Part shown: positions 9,663 to 19,266 of the stretch, in pieces
Numbering within the stretch: position 1 is the first letter of the stretch
Layout of the letters: each line of letters begins with the position of its first letter
Assembly (NCBI RefSeq): GCF_001895085.1
Contig: NZ_BDFD01000002.1
Location: forward strand, 145,507 to 209,506
Reading direction: 5' to 3'
From: Mariprofundus micogutta
GTDB lineage: Bacteria > Pseudomonadota > Zetaproteobacteria > Mariprofundales > Mariprofundaceae
DNA length: 64,000 bases
Translations under genes and position numbers: made by a program
Notes under the pieces: generated by a model
What the model was told of the DNA's origin: nothing
Databases searched by the model: none
What the model saw: the letters and a program-made list of their open reading frames with translations, nothing else

Positions 9663-12600
9663 TCACGCCAGTGGCTTGAATAGTCCATCAATATCCTCTG
9701 CGGTCCATAACGGTGCTCTCGTAGCACCGCTATTTTGAATACCATTGGCCAGATCCCGTTTGCGATCCTGAAGTTCAAGTATCTTCTCTTCAACCGTACC
9801 TTCCGTGATCAGCTTATACACAAACACAGCCTTATCCTGCCCGATACGATGCGCACGGTCTGTCGCCTGTGCTTCAGCAGCCGGATTCCACCATGGATCA
9901 AAATGAATGACGGTATCGGCAGCTGTCAGATTCAATCCTACACCGCCGGCTTTCAGGCTGATGAGAAATAGCGGCACTTCTTCATTCTGGAAGCGCTCTA
10001 TCGGTGTTTCACGATCCTTGGTTTGACCCGTCAGCTTCACATAATCGATATTTCGTTGCTGCATCTCAGCCTCGATCAGCGCCAGCATGGAGGTAAACTG
10101 AGAGAACAGCAGAACACGACGCCCCTCCTCAATCATTTCCGGCAACATATCGAGCAGCATCTCCAGCTTGGCTGATGCCGGTGGCTCCCCTTGCAAGCCA
10201 TTCACCAATCTTGGATCACAACAGACCTGACGCATCTTCAACAGCGCATCAAGCACAACGATCTGGCTCTGTGCCAGCCCCATTGAGGTCACAGCATCGC
10301 GCACCCGTTTCTGCATGGCAAGACGAACACTTTCATACAATTCCCGCTGCTTATCCTCAAGCTCAGTACTACGGATAATCTCTGTCTTGGCTGGCAATTC
10401 GAGTGCCACCTGTTCTTTGGAGCGCCTGAGCAGGAATGGCCTGATGCGTGTATTGAGTGTCTCCTGACGTGCCACATCCGCTTCAATCTCAATGGGTTTG
10501 CGGAACATGCGAGTGAAGCCGCGTTGATCAAACAGATAACCCGGCATAAGAAAATCAAACTGAGCCCACAATTCTCCCAGATGATTTTCCATCGGTGTAC
10601 CGGTCATACAAAGCTTGTGCTCAGCCTGCAGTTTCCTCACCAGTTGCGAAGCTTTGGCGCGCGGATTCTTGATATACTGCGCTTCATCGAGAATCAACAT
10701 ATACCACGGCTGTTCAACCAAAACCTCGAAATCGCGTGCCAGCAATGGATAGGTGGTCAATACCAGATCAAAATCTGCCAGCTTCTTGAAATGCTGAGCA
10801 CGTGTCGGACCGTGTACCACCAGCACTTTCAGATCCGGTGTAAACTTTTCAGCCTCGCGACGCCAGTTATGCATCAGACTTGTCGGTGCAATCACCAGAG
10901 CCGGATGAACCAGCCTGCCCTGCTCTTTCTCAGTCAGAACATGGGCCAGCGCCTGCACCGTTTTACCGAGTCCCATGTCATCAGCCAGGATACCTGCAAG
11001 TTTCATCTGCAACAGAAACTGCATCCAACTCAAACCTTCACGCTGATAATCGCGCAGTTCAGCCTTCAGTCCTTTTGGAGGCTCGGATTCCGGCACTGAA
11101 GTGATGTCGGCCAGAGCGCGCATATGTTGCAACCAGGCGCTACTGCTGATCTGAACATGTGTATCAGACTGGCTGATGCTCTCTTCCAGCGCCAGCATCT
11201 GCGGAGCACTGAGCACAGGGGTTTCCGCAGCACCACCGGCAAATACATCAAGCATAAAATGCAGAATACTGGCAATCATTTCGCCCGGCGCTGAAAGCAA
11301 ACGTCCATCCGCCAGCGGTAGAGGAATATTCTGCTTCTCCTTGATAGCCGCCAGTGACTCTTTCTTGAGCAGATCAGGATGAGAGCCAACCCAACCGGCA
11401 AGTGCTGCAATGAGGTCCACCTCTTCCCCGTCTTCCAGAGTCACCATGAAACTGGCCTGCCCCATCAAGCCAGAACCTCCGGACGAAGGACTTTCATCCA
11501 GATCCAATTGCCAGGCTGCCGCCTGTGCCACTTTGAAAGAGAAGTTATCGTTTATATCGACAATAAAACCGGCCTCTTTTAACAGCGGCACCTCATACAA
11601 TACCCAGTCCGGCCAATAGCTTTCATCTTCAAGGGTAAACATCTGTTGCTCGAAATCGAACAGTTCAGCCAGTTTATCTTCCAGCATCGGATAGAGACCG
11701 GCACGCCCCAGTGCTTCAATAGCTGCTGATTCAGTGACATGGTCACGTTTATAATCAATTACCTTGTCACCACGAATCACCCGCGTTGATGTGGCATCCG
11801 GCCTGTACGGCACCTGTCTGCCATCATAATCGAACCATAACTCGACCAGATGACACTGATCAGGTGTACGATAACCCCATCGATGTGACAGTTTCTTGGA
11901 ACTCAGCTTGATCAGTACGATCGGTTTCACATCACGATAATCATGTTTCAGCCGCACTGGCCCCGGCACATCATCAGGAAGCTGTTTATTGACAGCTTCT
12001 ACTACCGCATCGGAGCAATCCAGTTCAACAGCAGGAATATTGAGCAGGATTTCCGCAACATCGGATGGCTGACCCGTCTCAACCACGCCAGCCATCGCCT
12101 GAGCGGTATCGATATACCATGGTGGCGACGTGGGTACGATTTTCTCATCCTGCTGCATGAGCAGGCTTAAATGCTGATCACCGCGACTGTTCAACTGCCA
12201 CTGCCAGTTGCCGCTGCGTTTATCACTGCGCTTAAGCGGTGGATTATCCTTGCTTTGCCAGTGGCAGCGGCCGCTGGCTACGATGCGTTTGAGAACACTT
12301 AAACCTTCCGGCCCCTTGATGCGATAGCCGTGCAGTGAGGAAAGGGAACGATCAGTCGCCACATCCCTGAGGATTTTTTCGTCGGCAGACAGAACATATT
12401 GTGGCACCGGATAATTGAGGATATTGGAAGGATCATAGGAAACAGCCTTACCATAACCGCCTGATTTCAGGATGCGGGCAGAGAGCAAATTCAGGCGCAC
12501 ATCCTGGTCGCCATCTGGCTCAAGCATAAACAGTAAACGTTGTTTCACACTGTCCGGGTATTCATTAACCGGGGTAGAGCCATCTTTGACATTTTCCAGC

Positions 12601-12962
12601 GCGCCCAGCCATTGACCAAATGCAAACATGCCCGCAGCCGGGGCAACTGCTGCTGCTTCCTCTTCATCTTCATCCTGCTCTTCCATCCAGGCATAAAGCG
12701 TGGCCGCAACATGTTTGCAATCCGAGGCCATCGGGCAGGTGCAGGAACCGGAAGCATACTCTTCCGCTTCGAATTTAACCTCCACCTGCAGTGGAACCCG
12801 ATCTTCACCGCGAACACTGGCAGACAACAAACCCTGAGATTGATCAAAATCGAGATCATTGACTCTACCCTGCTCAAACAGTTCATGTCCTTTATCCGCC
12901 ACAGGCCCATCAAGCCATGCTTCAATCTGGCTATCGCTTAACTCGGGTATTTCAGTCATCAA
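9663..12962 (-). CDS. SNF2-family DNA-dependent ATPase/helicase with SWIM zinc finger
   Basis: A 1099-residue protein. The N-terminal region carries a SWIM zinc-finger pattern ([12 protein letters not shown], near residue 75). The C-terminal half is a complete SWI2/SNF2 motor: [10 protein letters not shown] (Walker A), [11 protein letters not shown] (a DEAQ box), [13 protein letters not shown], then the helicase C lobe with [14 protein letters not shown] and [11 protein letters not shown]. Bacterial proteins of this kind are RapA/HepA-like remodelers acting on DNA or RNA polymerase complexes. The gene overlaps the end of uvrB by 11 bases, so it is in a uvrB operon, which suggests, but does not prove, a link to DNA repair. 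Confidence 0.92.
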   Translation of the reverse strand: MMTEIPELSDSQIEAWLDGPVADKGHELFEQGRVNDLDFDQSQGLLSASVRGEDRVPLQVEVKFEAEEYASGSCTCPMASDCKHVAATLYAWMEEQDEDEEEAAAVAPAAGMFAFGQWLGALENVKDGSTPVNEYPDSVKQRLLFMLEPDGDQDVRLNLLSARILKSGGYGKAVSYDPSNILNYPVPQYVLSADEKILRDVATDRSLSSLHGYRIKGPEGLSVLKRIVASGRCHWQSKDNPPLKRSDKRSGNWQWQLNSRGDQHLSLLMQQDEKIVPTSPPWYIDTAQAMAGVVETGQPSDVAEILLNIPAVELDCSDAVVEAVNKQLPDDVPGPVRLKHDYRDVKPIVLIKLSSKKLSHRWGYRTPDQCHLVELWFDYDGRQVPYRPDATSTRVIRGDKVIDYKRDHVTESAAIEALGRAGLYPMLEDKLAELFDFEQQMFTLEDESYWPDWVLYEVPLLKEAGFIVDINDNFSFKVAQAAAWQLDLDESPSSGGSGLMGQASFMVTLEDGEEVDLIAALAGWVGSHPDLLKKESLAAIKEKQNIPLPLADGRLLSAPGEMIASILHFMLDVFAGGAAETPVLSAPQMLALEESISQSDTHVQISSSAWLQHMRALADITSVPESEPPKGLKAELRDYQREGLSWMQFLLQMKLAGILADDMGLGKTVQALAHVLTEKEQGRLVHPALVIAPTSLMHNWRREAEKFTPDLKVLVVHGPTRAQHFKKLADFDLVLTTYPLLARDFEVLVEQPWYMLILDEAQYIKNPRAKASQLVRKLQAEHKLCMTGTPMENHLGELWAQFDFLMPGYLFDQRGFTRMFRKPIEIEADVARQETLNTRIRPFLLRRSKEQVALELPAKTEIIRSTELEDKQRELYESVRLAMQKRVRDAVTSMGLAQSQIVVLDALLKMRQVCCDPRLVNGLQGEPPASAKLEMLLDMLPEMIEEGRRVLLFSQFTSMLALIEAEMQQRNIDYVKLTGQTKDRETPIERFQNEEVPLFLISLKAGGVGLNLTAADTVIHFDPWWNPAAEAQATDRAHRIGQDKAVFVYKLITEGTVEEKILELQDRKRDLANGIQNSGATRAPLWTAEDIDGLFKPLA

Positions 12963-14934
12963 TCGACTGCTCCTTTAATTTCAATATTTCATCACGATGT
13001 TGCGCAGCATCTTCAAAACGCAGATCGGCCGCTGCTTCCACCATCAAGCGTTCAAGCTCGGACAGCCTGCGTGCTCGCTCAGCCCAACTAACCGGCTCAG
13101 GCTCTGCAACCTCAGGAATATGTCCGTAATCCATCTCATAGACCGAACCAAGAATATCCTTGATTTCGGACTTCACAGTTTCCGGCGTAATACCGTGCTC
13201 GGCATTATACGCCAATTGTTTAACACGTCTGCGTTCAGTCTCACCCATGGCAAGCTGCATCGACCTGGTCATCTTATCGGCATACAGAATGACATAACCC
13301 TCAGCATTGCGTGCTGCCCGGCCTATGGTCTGGGTGAGTGAACGCTCTGAACGTAAAAAGCCCTCTTTATCTGCATCAAAAATAGCCACCAGTGCAACTT
13401 CCGGCAGATCAAGACCCTCTCGCAGCAGATTAATGCCAATGAGTACATCAAACACCCCGAGTCGCAGATCACGCAGAATCTCCATGCGCTCAACCGTATC
13501 GATATCCGAATGCAGATAACGCACCTTCATATCGAGATTGTTCAGGTATTCGCTCAAATCTTCTGCCATACGTTTGGTCAGGCAGGTCGCCAGCACTCTG
13601 AAGCCGCGCCCGATAACCGCATTGGCTTCCGAAACAAAATCATCCACCTGCGTGGTTGCAGGACGCACCTCAACCAGCGGATCTACCAGACCTGTCGGGC
13701 GAATAATCTGTTCAACAAACAACCCTTCGCATTTCTCCATCTCATAACTGCCCGGTGTCGCCGAAACATAAATCGCCTGCGGCACTACCGCTTCAAACTC
13801 GTGGAATTGCAGTGGCCTGTTATCCAGCGCCGATGGCAGGCGAAACCCGAAATCAACCAGCGTCTGTTTGCGTGAGCGGTCACCTTTGAACATGCCCCCG
13901 ATCTGGGGAACCGTGACATGCGACTCGTCCATCATCACCAGCGCGTTATTGGGCAGGTAATCCAGCAGCGTCGGTGGTGCTTCTCCCGCTTCTCTGCCGG
14001 TAAGATGCCGGGAATAGTTCTCCACACCAGTGCAGTATCCTACTTCCTGAATCATTTCCAGATCATAGATCGTACGTTGTTCCAGTCTTTGCGCTTCCAC
14101 CAGTTTATTCTGCACATGCAGCTCGGCCAGTCTCTCTGCCAATTCAGCCTTGATTGTATCCATGGCGGACACCATTGAATCACGTGACATCACAAAATGG
14201 CTTTTCGGGAACACCGTATACTTATGCAGACTTTCAATGGACTTTCCGGTTAAGGGATCAAAGCGGGAAATCGCATCAATTTCATCGCCAAAAAACTCTA
14301 TACGAATGGCAAAATCTTCAGCATGGGCCGGATACACTTCCAGCACATCACCGCGCAGACGGAATGTGCCGCGATGAAAGTCCATCTCATTGCGTTGATA
14401 TTGCAGCTCAACGAGTTTATTTACCGCAGCGCGCTGATCCACCTCCCTGCCCACTTCGAAATAGAGCAGCATACCTGCATAGGCTTCAGGACTTCCAAGG
14501 CCGTAAATACATGAAACAGAGGCAACAATGATGACATCTTCGCGCTCCAGCATGGCACGTGTTGCCGAATGCCGCATACGGTCGATATGCTCATTGATCG
14601 ATGAATCCTTCTCGATAAATGTATCACTCGAAGGTACATAGGCTTCAGGCTGATAATAGTCGTAATACGATACGAAATATTCCACTGCATTGTCTGGAAA
14701 AAACTGCTTGAACTCACCGTACAACTGCGCTGCCAGTGTTTTATTCGGTGCCATTATCAGTGTGGGTTTCTGGGTGCGTTGAATCACACAGGCCATGGAA
14801 TACGTCTTACCTGAACCGGTAACACCCAACAGCGTCTGATGACGCATTCCCTGCTGCACACCCTGTACCAATTCAGTAATTGCCTGCGGCTGATCACCAC
14901 GTGGTTCGAAGTCTCCGCTAAGTTCAAAACGCAT
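12952..14934 (-). CDS. uvrB: UvrABC excinuclease subunit B
   Basis: A 660-residue protein, typical for UvrB. It is the damage-verifying helicase-like subunit of nucleotide excision repair. Visible are the Walker A motif GVTGSGKT near residue 40, the beta-hairpin region ([12 protein letters not shown]), DESHVT, the helicase C motifs ([19 protein letters not shown]) and the C-terminal UVR motif ([16 protein letters not shown]) that contacts UvrC. The ATG at 14934 begins the usual [13 protein letters not shown] sequence. It is followed by the SNF2 gene with an 11-base overlap. Confidence 0.97.
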   Translation of the reverse strand: MRFELSGDFEPRGDQPQAITELVQGVQQGMRHQTLLGVTGSGKTYSMACVIQRTQKPTLIMAPNKTLAAQLYGEFKQFFPDNAVEYFVSYYDYYQPEAYVPSSDTFIEKDSSINEHIDRMRHSATRAMLEREDVIIVASVSCIYGLGSPEAYAGMLLYFEVGREVDQRAAVNKLVELQYQRNEMDFHRGTFRLRGDVLEVYPAHAEDFAIRIEFFGDEIDAISRFDPLTGKSIESLHKYTVFPKSHFVMSRDSMVSAMDTIKAELAERLAELHVQNKLVEAQRLEQRTIYDLEMIQEVGYCTGVENYSRHLTGREAGEAPPTLLDYLPNNALVMMDESHVTVPQIGGMFKGDRSRKQTLVDFGFRLPSALDNRPLQFHEFEAVVPQAIYVSATPGSYEMEKCEGLFVEQIIRPTGLVDPLVEVRPATTQVDDFVSEANAVIGRGFRVLATCLTKRMAEDLSEYLNNLDMKVRYLHSDIDTVERMEILRDLRLGVFDVLIGINLLREGLDLPEVALVAIFDADKEGFLRSERSLTQTIGRAARNAEGYVILYADKMTRSMQLAMGETERRRVKQLAYNAEHGITPETVKSEIKDILGSVYEMDYGHIPEVAEPEPVSWAERARRLSELERLMVEAAADLRFEDAAQHRDEILKLKEQSIDD

Positions 14935-14984
14935 CAGGCAATTGTAACCCCGAAGATAGAGGATGCCAGTGTCAGTTTTACATC

Positions 14985-15018
14985 ATCAAAAAAAGAGGCC
15001 TTGCAATGCAGAGCCTCT
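14985..15018 (-). terminator. Rho-independent terminator of the small secreted protein gene
   Basis: On the minus strand an AGAGGC/GCCTCT stem with a short inner pairing closes a small loop and is followed by a run of seven T. It lies 9 bases beyond the stop of the gene at 15027-15305 and separates it from uvrB. Confidence 0.75.
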
Positions 15019-15026
15019 CACAAATT

Positions 15027-15305
15027 TTAATAAAATGGCCACCATCTGGGCTGGTTATTATCTACCGGGGGATGGTTCCTGTTTTCAGGACGACGCACAT
15101 CTCTGGTATCTACTCCATTACGCTCATAGGCACCCCTGTCACCCTTGTATTCACTGCGGGCATCACTACGATCATCACTGCTTTTGTCATCTTTACTGCG
15201 ACTGTCGCTGCTCTTGCTGTCATTACTCTTTGAATCAGCCATGGCCGGTGCCGCATTCAACGACAGTGCAAAAAACATAGCCAAGGCTATTGAAAATAGT
15301 TTCAT
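15027..15305 (-). CDS. Small secreted low-complexity Ser/Asp/Lys/Arg-rich protein
   Basis: A 92-residue protein. A longer frame reaches 15359, but the ATG at 15305 has the ribosome binding site GGAGGAG six bases upstream and starts a clean signal peptide (LFSIALAMFFALSLNAAPAMA). The mature part opens with a run of S-K-S/N-D repeats (residues about 22-50), highly charged and probably disordered, and ends in a Pro/Trp-rich tail (QPRWWPFY). No family recognised. It has its own terminator and is the last core gene before the cassette region. Confidence 0.65.
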   Translation of the reverse strand: MKLFSIALAMFFALSLNAAPAMADSKSNDSKSSDSRSKDDKSSDDRSDARSEYKGDRGAYERNGVDTRDVRRPENRNHPPVDNNQPRWWPFY

Positions 15306-15770
15306 TGTATCTCCTCCTTCGTGTTCAATTAAAAACAGCAGCCATCGTGGCAATTCCATCTTTGATAGCCGTGATACTCATCATATATTTGAATACGGCA
15401 ACACCTCAAATCCCACCGCTGGTGCAATGGTTACGCCTTCACGTAACGCAGGAACTGGCTCCGTAGCCCGAAATCTCCGGCAAGTTCAAAACAGATCGCG
15501 AAACCATAATTCCGACTGAACGAGATACCAGCTTCCAGTTCGCTGGTCGAACATCAGGCAGGCAGAACCTCTTTCGCAAAAAATGCAATCTTCGTCTACA
15601 CTACCCTTGGGATGGCGGGATGACTGAAGGTATATTGATTTCCCGAATTAAATATACCGATCCTTAACAAGGGTGGACCAATATACCACTTGAGAAGACC
15701 ATTAAATTCAGCCTGTTACGAAAGTCTGAATTAACATCCGTCCGGAATTGCCGCGAAATGGAGGGGAATC
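15306..15770. other. Intergenic region with no clear gene; holds three copies of an 8-base motif
   Basis: No convincing coding frame in this stretch. At 15629-15636 GGTATATT and at 15651-15658 AATATACC form an inverted repeat with a 14-base spacer; AATATACC occurs again at 15680-15687 within GTGGACCAATATACCAC. This looks like an operator region, about 85 bases before the remnant gene start at 15771. The rest shows nothing I can name. Confidence 0.4.
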
Positions 15771-15809
15771 ATGCAAATAACCCGACAAAAAGATACGTGC
15801 GTATATTAA
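15771..15809 (+). pseudogene. Probable 5' remnant of an Rrf2-family regulator gene
   Basis: An ATG at 15771 with a strong ribosome binding site (GGAGGGG, four bases upstream) opens a 12-codon frame, MQITRQKDTCVY. The first eight residues match the usual start of Rrf2-type regulators (M-x-ITRQ-x-D-Y-A). If a few bases are restored after the Asp codon, the other frame reads VRILISYV, which resembles the next part of that family (RILLYLA). The homology then stops where the cassette array starts. I infer a decayed or interrupted regulator gene. Alternatively it is a leader peptide for the cassette genes. Confidence 0.35.
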
Positions 15810-15830
15810 TAAGTTATGTGAGGAAAAAAC

Positions 15831-16205
15831 ATGGATGAATCATCCCTAGCTACAAAAATAGCATCGCAGGTGGTATCCGATACAAAATTCTGGATAGCCA
15901 TCATCGGTATTGTCGGTGGTATTGTTGGTTCATTACTCACTTTGTTAGGGAATATCTTTCTTCACAAATTAAAAGAGAAACCCCAAAAAGAACTGGATGA
16001 AAAAAGAAAAATCACTTTGAAGATGATGCTAGAAGATGATCGGTTCCCCGAAAAATGGAGAAATATCAATACACTTTCTGCAGTAATCGGGGCAAGCAAA
16101 GAAGAAACAAAGCGGCTTTTGGTTGGAATAGATGCTCGAGGTTCTGAAAAAGCAGACGGCAAATGGGGGTTGATTAAATACCACCCATTTCCGACTCAAA
16201 AATGA
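15831..16205 (+). CDS. Cassette gene 1: small membrane-anchored protein, function unknown
   Basis: A 124-residue protein with a GTGAGG ribosome binding site before ATG 15831. One membrane helix (about 21-43, rich in Ile, Gly, Val and Leu) is followed by a highly charged Lys/Glu linker and a small C-terminal domain that could be a winged helix-like fold (residues about 60-118). It is followed 7 bases later by an attC-like site and is preceded by a GTT core-like sequence at 15813-15819, at the spacing seen for the next two genes. It is AT-rich and lysine-rich compared with its flanks, as expected for a mobile cassette. No family recognised. Confidence 0.65.
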   Translation: MDESSLATKIASQVVSDTKFWIAIIGIVGGIVGSLLTLLGNIFLHKLKEKPQKELDEKRKITLKMMLEDDRFPEKWRNINTLSAVIGASKEETKRLLVGIDARGSEKADGKWGLIKYHPFPTQK

Positions 16206-16212
16206 GAAAAAC

Positions 16213-16282
16213 GCATAACAAATCGCTCGTGTGGAACGCTTCACCGCGATGCGGCTCGCGCCCCACAGCTTGAGCGTTAGGC
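16213..16282 (+). other. attC-like recombination site 1
   Basis: A 70-base imperfect inverted repeat starting GCATAAC and ending in the canonical core GTTAGGC (16276-16282). Inside, GCTC/GAGC and GTGG/CCAC can pair, giving the bulged stem of integron attC sites. It follows the stop of cassette gene 1 directly and ends 13 bases before the next start codon. Confidence 0.75.
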
Positions 16283-16295
16283 GAGTCGCAATACG

Positions 16296-16943
16296 ATGGG
16301 CGCAAGCACTATGAATATTGAGGAATCCTTCTTCTCCATTTCGTGGTTCTTTTCAGCTTGGGTAAGGTTGATGGAGTACCACACCAGAAAGAAGGAGGTC
16401 TTGGATTCTGCGCGCCTCGGACCGAGAAGACTTATTATCTCCCCGCCCACCGATGCCGGCATACCGCTGCTCGTGCAGGCGAATGCCCAAGGCACGACGG
16501 AGCTTCTATGCTTCTCAGACAGGAACGAACGAAAAGCAAGAAACTATAGCAAGAAAAAGAGAATGGATGCGCTTACTACGCAAGTGAAGCCATTCTTTAA
16601 GATTCCGGCTGCCGATAATACTGTGTCCGTCGTGTACGCGAATTGTTTCTTCGACTTTTGTGTTGATGTGGATTTCAATTCGATTATCCAGGAGATTTGG
16701 CGCGTACTTGAGCCTGGCGGGGTTCTATTTGCAGTGTACATGGCTCCTCCGTCCGGATACCGGGAGCGCGGTTGGGAATGGACTTTTGCTCGGTTTCGCT
16801 TTCTGAGTCATGGCTGCCATCCAGTTACAATTGTGCCACATCTCATTCAAGGCGGCATGCAAATCCTGAAAGATATACCTGCTGTCAAGTTGGGATTCCC
16901 GATTCGTTACACAGTATCGGAGAAACCCGTCCATGTCGTCTAA
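16296..16943 (+). CDS. Cassette gene 2: SAM-dependent methyltransferase-like protein
   Basis: A 215-residue protein; ATG 16311 is a possible alternative start. Residues about 95-165 carry the methyltransferase type 11 pattern: VSVVYANCFFDFCVD, then the helix-turn-strand IQEIWRVLEPGGVLFAVY. The usual glycine-rich SAM motif (E/D-x-G-x-G-x-G) is not obvious upstream; the equivalent strand region reads RLIISPPTDAGIP, so the enzyme is divergent or inactive. It sits between two attC-like sites, 13 bases after the first, and its stop lies inside the second (CTAAC), a common cassette layout. Substrate unknown. Confidence 0.65.
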   Translation: MGASTMNIEESFFSISWFFSAWVRLMEYHTRKKEVLDSARLGPRRLIISPPTDAGIPLLVQANAQGTTELLCFSDRNERKARNYSKKKRMDALTTQVKPFFKIPAADNTVSVVYANCFFDFCVDVDFNSIIQEIWRVLEPGGVLFAVYMAPPSGYRERGWEWTFARFRFLSHGCHPVTIVPHLIQGGMQILKDIPAVKLGFPIRYTVSEKPVHVV

Positions 16944-17009
16944 CAAAGTGTTCCATTTGACCACTCTGACGCTGCGCTCCTTTGCGGCAAGTGAGCACAA
17001 GCGTTAGCA
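16938..17009 (+). other. attC-like recombination site 2
   Basis: A 72-base site from GTCTAAC (16938-16944, a perfect RYYYAAC inverse core that includes the stop codon of cassette gene 2) to GCGTTAGCA (core 17003-17009). GTGTTC and GAGCAC near the ends can pair. It ends 18 bases before the DUF2200 start codon. Confidence 0.7.
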
Positions 17010-17027
17010 CACTCAGGAGCTGAAGAG

Positions 17028-17378
17028 ATGTCCGATCACAAAATTTTCTCTATGGCATTTTCAAAAATATATTCTCTCTATGTTCAAAAAGCTGAGAAGA
17101 AGAGCAGAACAGAAGAGGAAGTCATCCAAATCATTTGTTGGCTCACTGGTTATAACTCTGATGGCCTGGCGAATCAGGTTGGCAGCGAGAATGACTTAGC
17201 CACATTCTTTGCCGAGGCGCCGGCAATGAATCCCAACGCATCTCTTATTAAGGGCGTTGTTTGTGGAGTTCGTGTTGAAGAGGTCGAAGACCCTCTGATG
17301 CGCAAAATTCGATACCTCGACAAGTTGATTGATGAGCTTGCCAAGGGAAAAGCTATGGAAAAGATTTTGCGGTCATGA
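17028..17378 (+). CDS. Cassette gene 3: DUF2200 family protein
   Basis: A 116-residue protein matching the DUF2200 family along its full length. The signature segments are all present: H-x-IF-x-MAF-x-x-IY near the start, [39 protein letters not shown] and the closing [20 protein letters not shown]. The biochemical function is unknown; it is a small soluble protein without a signal peptide. A ribosome binding site (GGAG) lies before ATG 17028. It lies between two attC-like sites, so it is a mobile cassette here. Confidence 0.85.
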   Translation: MSDHKIFSMAFSKIYSLYVQKAEKKSRTEEEVIQIICWLTGYNSDGLANQVGSENDLATFFAEAPAMNPNASLIKGVVCGVRVEEVEDPLMRKIRYLDKLIDELAKGKAMEKILRS

Positions 17379-17409
17379 ATTGGCGCAGGATTCCAAGTGC
17401 TACCAAGTT

Positions 17410-17472
17410 AATTAACTTTGCGCCTACGACGCCGGACGCGGCAAAGCTGCGCCGGTTATTAAGGCGTTAGTT
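17410..17472 (+). other. Probable attC-like recombination site 3
   Basis: A 63-base GC-rich inverted repeat from ATTAAC (17411-17416) to GGCGTTAGTT (core 17466-17472), with GCGCC/GGC pairings inside. The cores deviate from consensus more than in the other two sites, but its place 32 bases after the DUF2200 stop and its size fit. Beyond it lies an opposite-strand housekeeping gene, so this is the end of the array. Confidence 0.55.
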
Positions 17473-17548
17473 CCCAAAGCAGAAATTGGCTCAGAAACTG
17501 TTTCGCGGATTTTGATCGCGGTTGTCTGCCATTCAAAAGCTATACAGT

Positions 17549-18250
17549 TCAATCCTTAACATAGTGTAAGAACTGGCTGATGCGTCCGGCTTTGATGCCG
17601 CGCTGTTCAAACTTGGTTTCAGGACGATCGGCATCGCGCTCGATATAGCCACCCACACCAGCGACATTGGTCAGCCCCGGAGTGGCATCGAGAATATCGC
17701 GCATCCACTCAGCCAGATCGGCCTTGTCAGAAGCAAGTTTGATAAACCCGCCCGGTTTCAGGCGTGTTACCATCAGCTCGGCAAAATCCTTCTGAATGAT
17801 GCGACGCTTGTGATGGCGTGCTTTCGGCCACGGATCAGGATGATTGATAAAAATACCATCGAGCTGTTCTCCAGCCACCTGATTGGTGAGTACAAACTGG
17901 GCCGGCAACTGGGTAATACGGCAACGCTCTATCTCACCTGCATCTTCGAGTCGGGCCACGGCCTTGGCAACACCCGGCAGATAAATTTCCACACCGATGA
18001 GCATCCAGTCCGGATGGTTTTTAGCCAGGTGTACGAGAAAATCACCATTGCCAAAACCGATCTCCATTACAACCGGAGCGCCTTCCTTCAGATCTGCTTC
18101 AGCCAGTGTTTTATCTTTAGGCAATCCGATCAAAGGCAGCCACTTGAGCAGGCGCGCCTCCTGACCGTCGGTCACAAAACCATTTTTGCGCCCGTGCGTG
18201 CGCATCTCATGTTGAATAAACTGATCACGGAACTCTTTGGATAATCGCAT
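17549..18250 (-). CDS. trmB: tRNA (guanine-N7-)-methyltransferase
   Basis: A 233-residue Rossmann-fold methyltransferase that makes m7G46 in tRNA. Visible: MEIGFGNGDFLVHLA (SAM motif I), the helix LIGVEIYLPGV, the family signature HPDPWPKARHHKRRI with its catalytic Asp, and LKPGGFIKLASDK. Length is normal. It stands alone on its strand with the cassette array downstream and a divergent small secreted protein gene upstream. Confidence 0.95.
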   Translation of the reverse strand: MRLSKEFRDQFIQHEMRTHGRKNGFVTDGQEARLLKWLPLIGLPKDKTLAEADLKEGAPVVMEIGFGNGDFLVHLAKNHPDWMLIGVEIYLPGVAKAVARLEDAGEIERCRITQLPAQFVLTNQVAGEQLDGIFINHPDPWPKARHHKRRIIQKDFAELMVTRLKPGGFIKLASDKADLAEWMRDILDATPGLTNVAGVGGYIERDADRPETKFEQRGIKAGRISQFLHYVKD

Positions 18251-18368
18251 ATGGCAATGCTACGAGATAAAAGTCGATAGCCAACAGAAAACTGTCACTG
18301 TTACTTTGTCGAGAGCTGGTTAACATGCTCTCATCAACCATCAGAAACAGCTGTATTCAGGAGATTAT

Positions 18369-18698
18369 ATGTTACGTAAAACCATTTTCGCATCACTGCT
18401 GGCACTACTGCCACTGACCGGGCAGGCCATGGCAGGTGAATATGTTTACACAATTGACCACGGCACTCCGGGTGTGATTGCCAGTGAAAGTAAAATGGCG
18501 CGTCTTGTTCTGGTTGGCTCAGGCAACTGCGCTGCCATCCCTTATGAGGTGATTGCCGATGGCGTTAAATCACTCAGTGGCTCCCTGAACCTGAGCAAAA
18601 CACTTTCGCTGCCGCTGGACTTCACCACTGTGACACTCTCTTGCACAAGGGAAGGTGTAAAAGCTGCAATCAATCAAAAGAGCAAAAGCCTGTTCTGA
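18369..18698 (+). CDS. Small secreted protein, function unknown
   Basis: A 109-residue protein with a clear signal peptide (MLRKTIFASLLALLPLTGQAMA, cleavage after Ala22) and a ribosome binding site (AGGAG) before ATG 18369. The mature domain is about 87 residues, predicted beta-rich, with two cysteines (near 56 and 96) that could form a disulfide. I recognise no family. It is divergent from trmB and convergent with the 30-residue frame at 18713. Confidence 0.6.
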   Translation: MLRKTIFASLLALLPLTGQAMAGEYVYTIDHGTPGVIASESKMARLVLVGSGNCAAIPYEVIADGVKSLSGSLNLSKTLSLPLDFTTVTLSCTREGVKAAINQKSKSLF

Positions 18699-18712
18699 TC
18701 ACTAACAGCTTC

Positions 18713-18805
18713 TTAATGGGACACCAGTTCCATCAAAAACATCAGAGCAACCATGATCAGTAACCCTATGATAATCTGCATACGTTCAAACCATGTTCTC
18801 TGCAT
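18713..18805 (-). CDS. Predicted 30-residue single-span membrane peptide behind a Pho box
   Basis: ATG 18805 to TAA 18713 encodes 30 residues: a short basic amphipathic N-terminus (MQRTWFERMQ) and one hydrophobic span (IIIGLLIMVALMFLMELV). A ribosome binding site (GAGGTG) lies six bases upstream. About 47 bases upstream on the same strand is an 18-base Pho-box-like pair (18852-18869) followed, 10 bases on, by a -10-like TAGATT. This arrangement matches the other Pho promoters in the window. Taken together it is probably a real PhoB-controlled small protein gene, though no homologue is known to me. Confidence 0.5.
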   Translation of the reverse strand: MQRTWFERMQIIIGLLIMVALMFLMELVSH

Positions 18806-18835
18806 GATTCACCTCGGTTATTATTAGCTACGGCT

Positions 18836-18869
18836 AATCTAATACAACAGAGTGACAGGCTTGTGACAT
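18836..18869 (-). promoter_or_regulatory. Pho box and -10 for the 30-residue peptide gene
   Basis: Read on the minus strand: ATGTCAC (18869-18863), four bases, CTGTCAC (18858-18852), then 10 bases and TAGATT (18841-18836). The 7+4+7 layout and 10-base gap to the -10 equal those at the phoB operon promoter. Binding is inferred. Confidence 0.55.
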
Positions 18870-18922
18870 GTGGAAATCCGGGATGCAGAATGGACGTTAA
18901 GTAGTAAAACAGGAGGAATCAG

Positions 18923-19243
18923 ATGTTATTAAGTACAACCCCTACTATTGAAGGCAATACTATCAGCAATTACAAAGGTGTAGTTGTCGGTGAAGCGATT
19001 CTCGGTGCCAATATTTTTCGCGATATGTTTGCAGGTATTCGCGATATCGTTGGTGGCCGCTCGGGCGCATACGAAAAGGAACTCGCTAAAGCCCGTGAAA
19101 TCGCTTTTGGTGAAATGCAGGAGAGTGCAAGCGAACTGGGAGCCAATGCCATCGTCGGCATTGATATTGATTACGAAGTGATCGGTAAAGACGGCAGTAT
19201 GATGATGGTCAGTGTCAGCGGCACCGCAGTAACCCTAGGCTAG
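18923..19243 (+). CDS. YbjQ family (UPF0145) protein
   Basis: A 106-residue protein of the YbjQ/DUF74 family, which forms small soluble oligomers of unknown function, sometimes called heavy-metal-binding domain proteins. Diagnostic parts are [22 protein letters not shown] at the N-terminus, the central [15 protein letters not shown], and [21 protein letters not shown] lies 6 bases before the ATG. It is a single gene, followed by a small hairpin between it and the convergent DJ-1 gene. Confidence 0.9.
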   Translation: MLLSTTPTIEGNTISNYKGVVVGEAILGANIFRDMFAGIRDIVGGRSGAYEKELAKAREIAFGEMQESASELGANAIVGIDIDYEVIGKDGSMMMVSVSGTAVTLG

Positions 19244-19261
19244 GAGGGGAAGCATCCCCTC
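19244..19261. terminator. Short hairpin between convergent genes
   Basis: GAGGGG and CCCCTC pair around a six-base loop immediately after the ybjQ-type stop. There is no proper T run, so termination in either direction is uncertain. Confidence 0.35.
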
Positions 19262-19266
19262 TTAAC

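Noticed and set aside
14935..17548. Integron integrase near the cassettes
   Set aside because: No frame on either strand here has tyrosine recombinase motifs.
18292..18311. CTGTCAC and TTTGTCG before the secreted 109-residue protein as a Pho box
   Set aside because: Spacing of 14 bases and a mismatched second unit.
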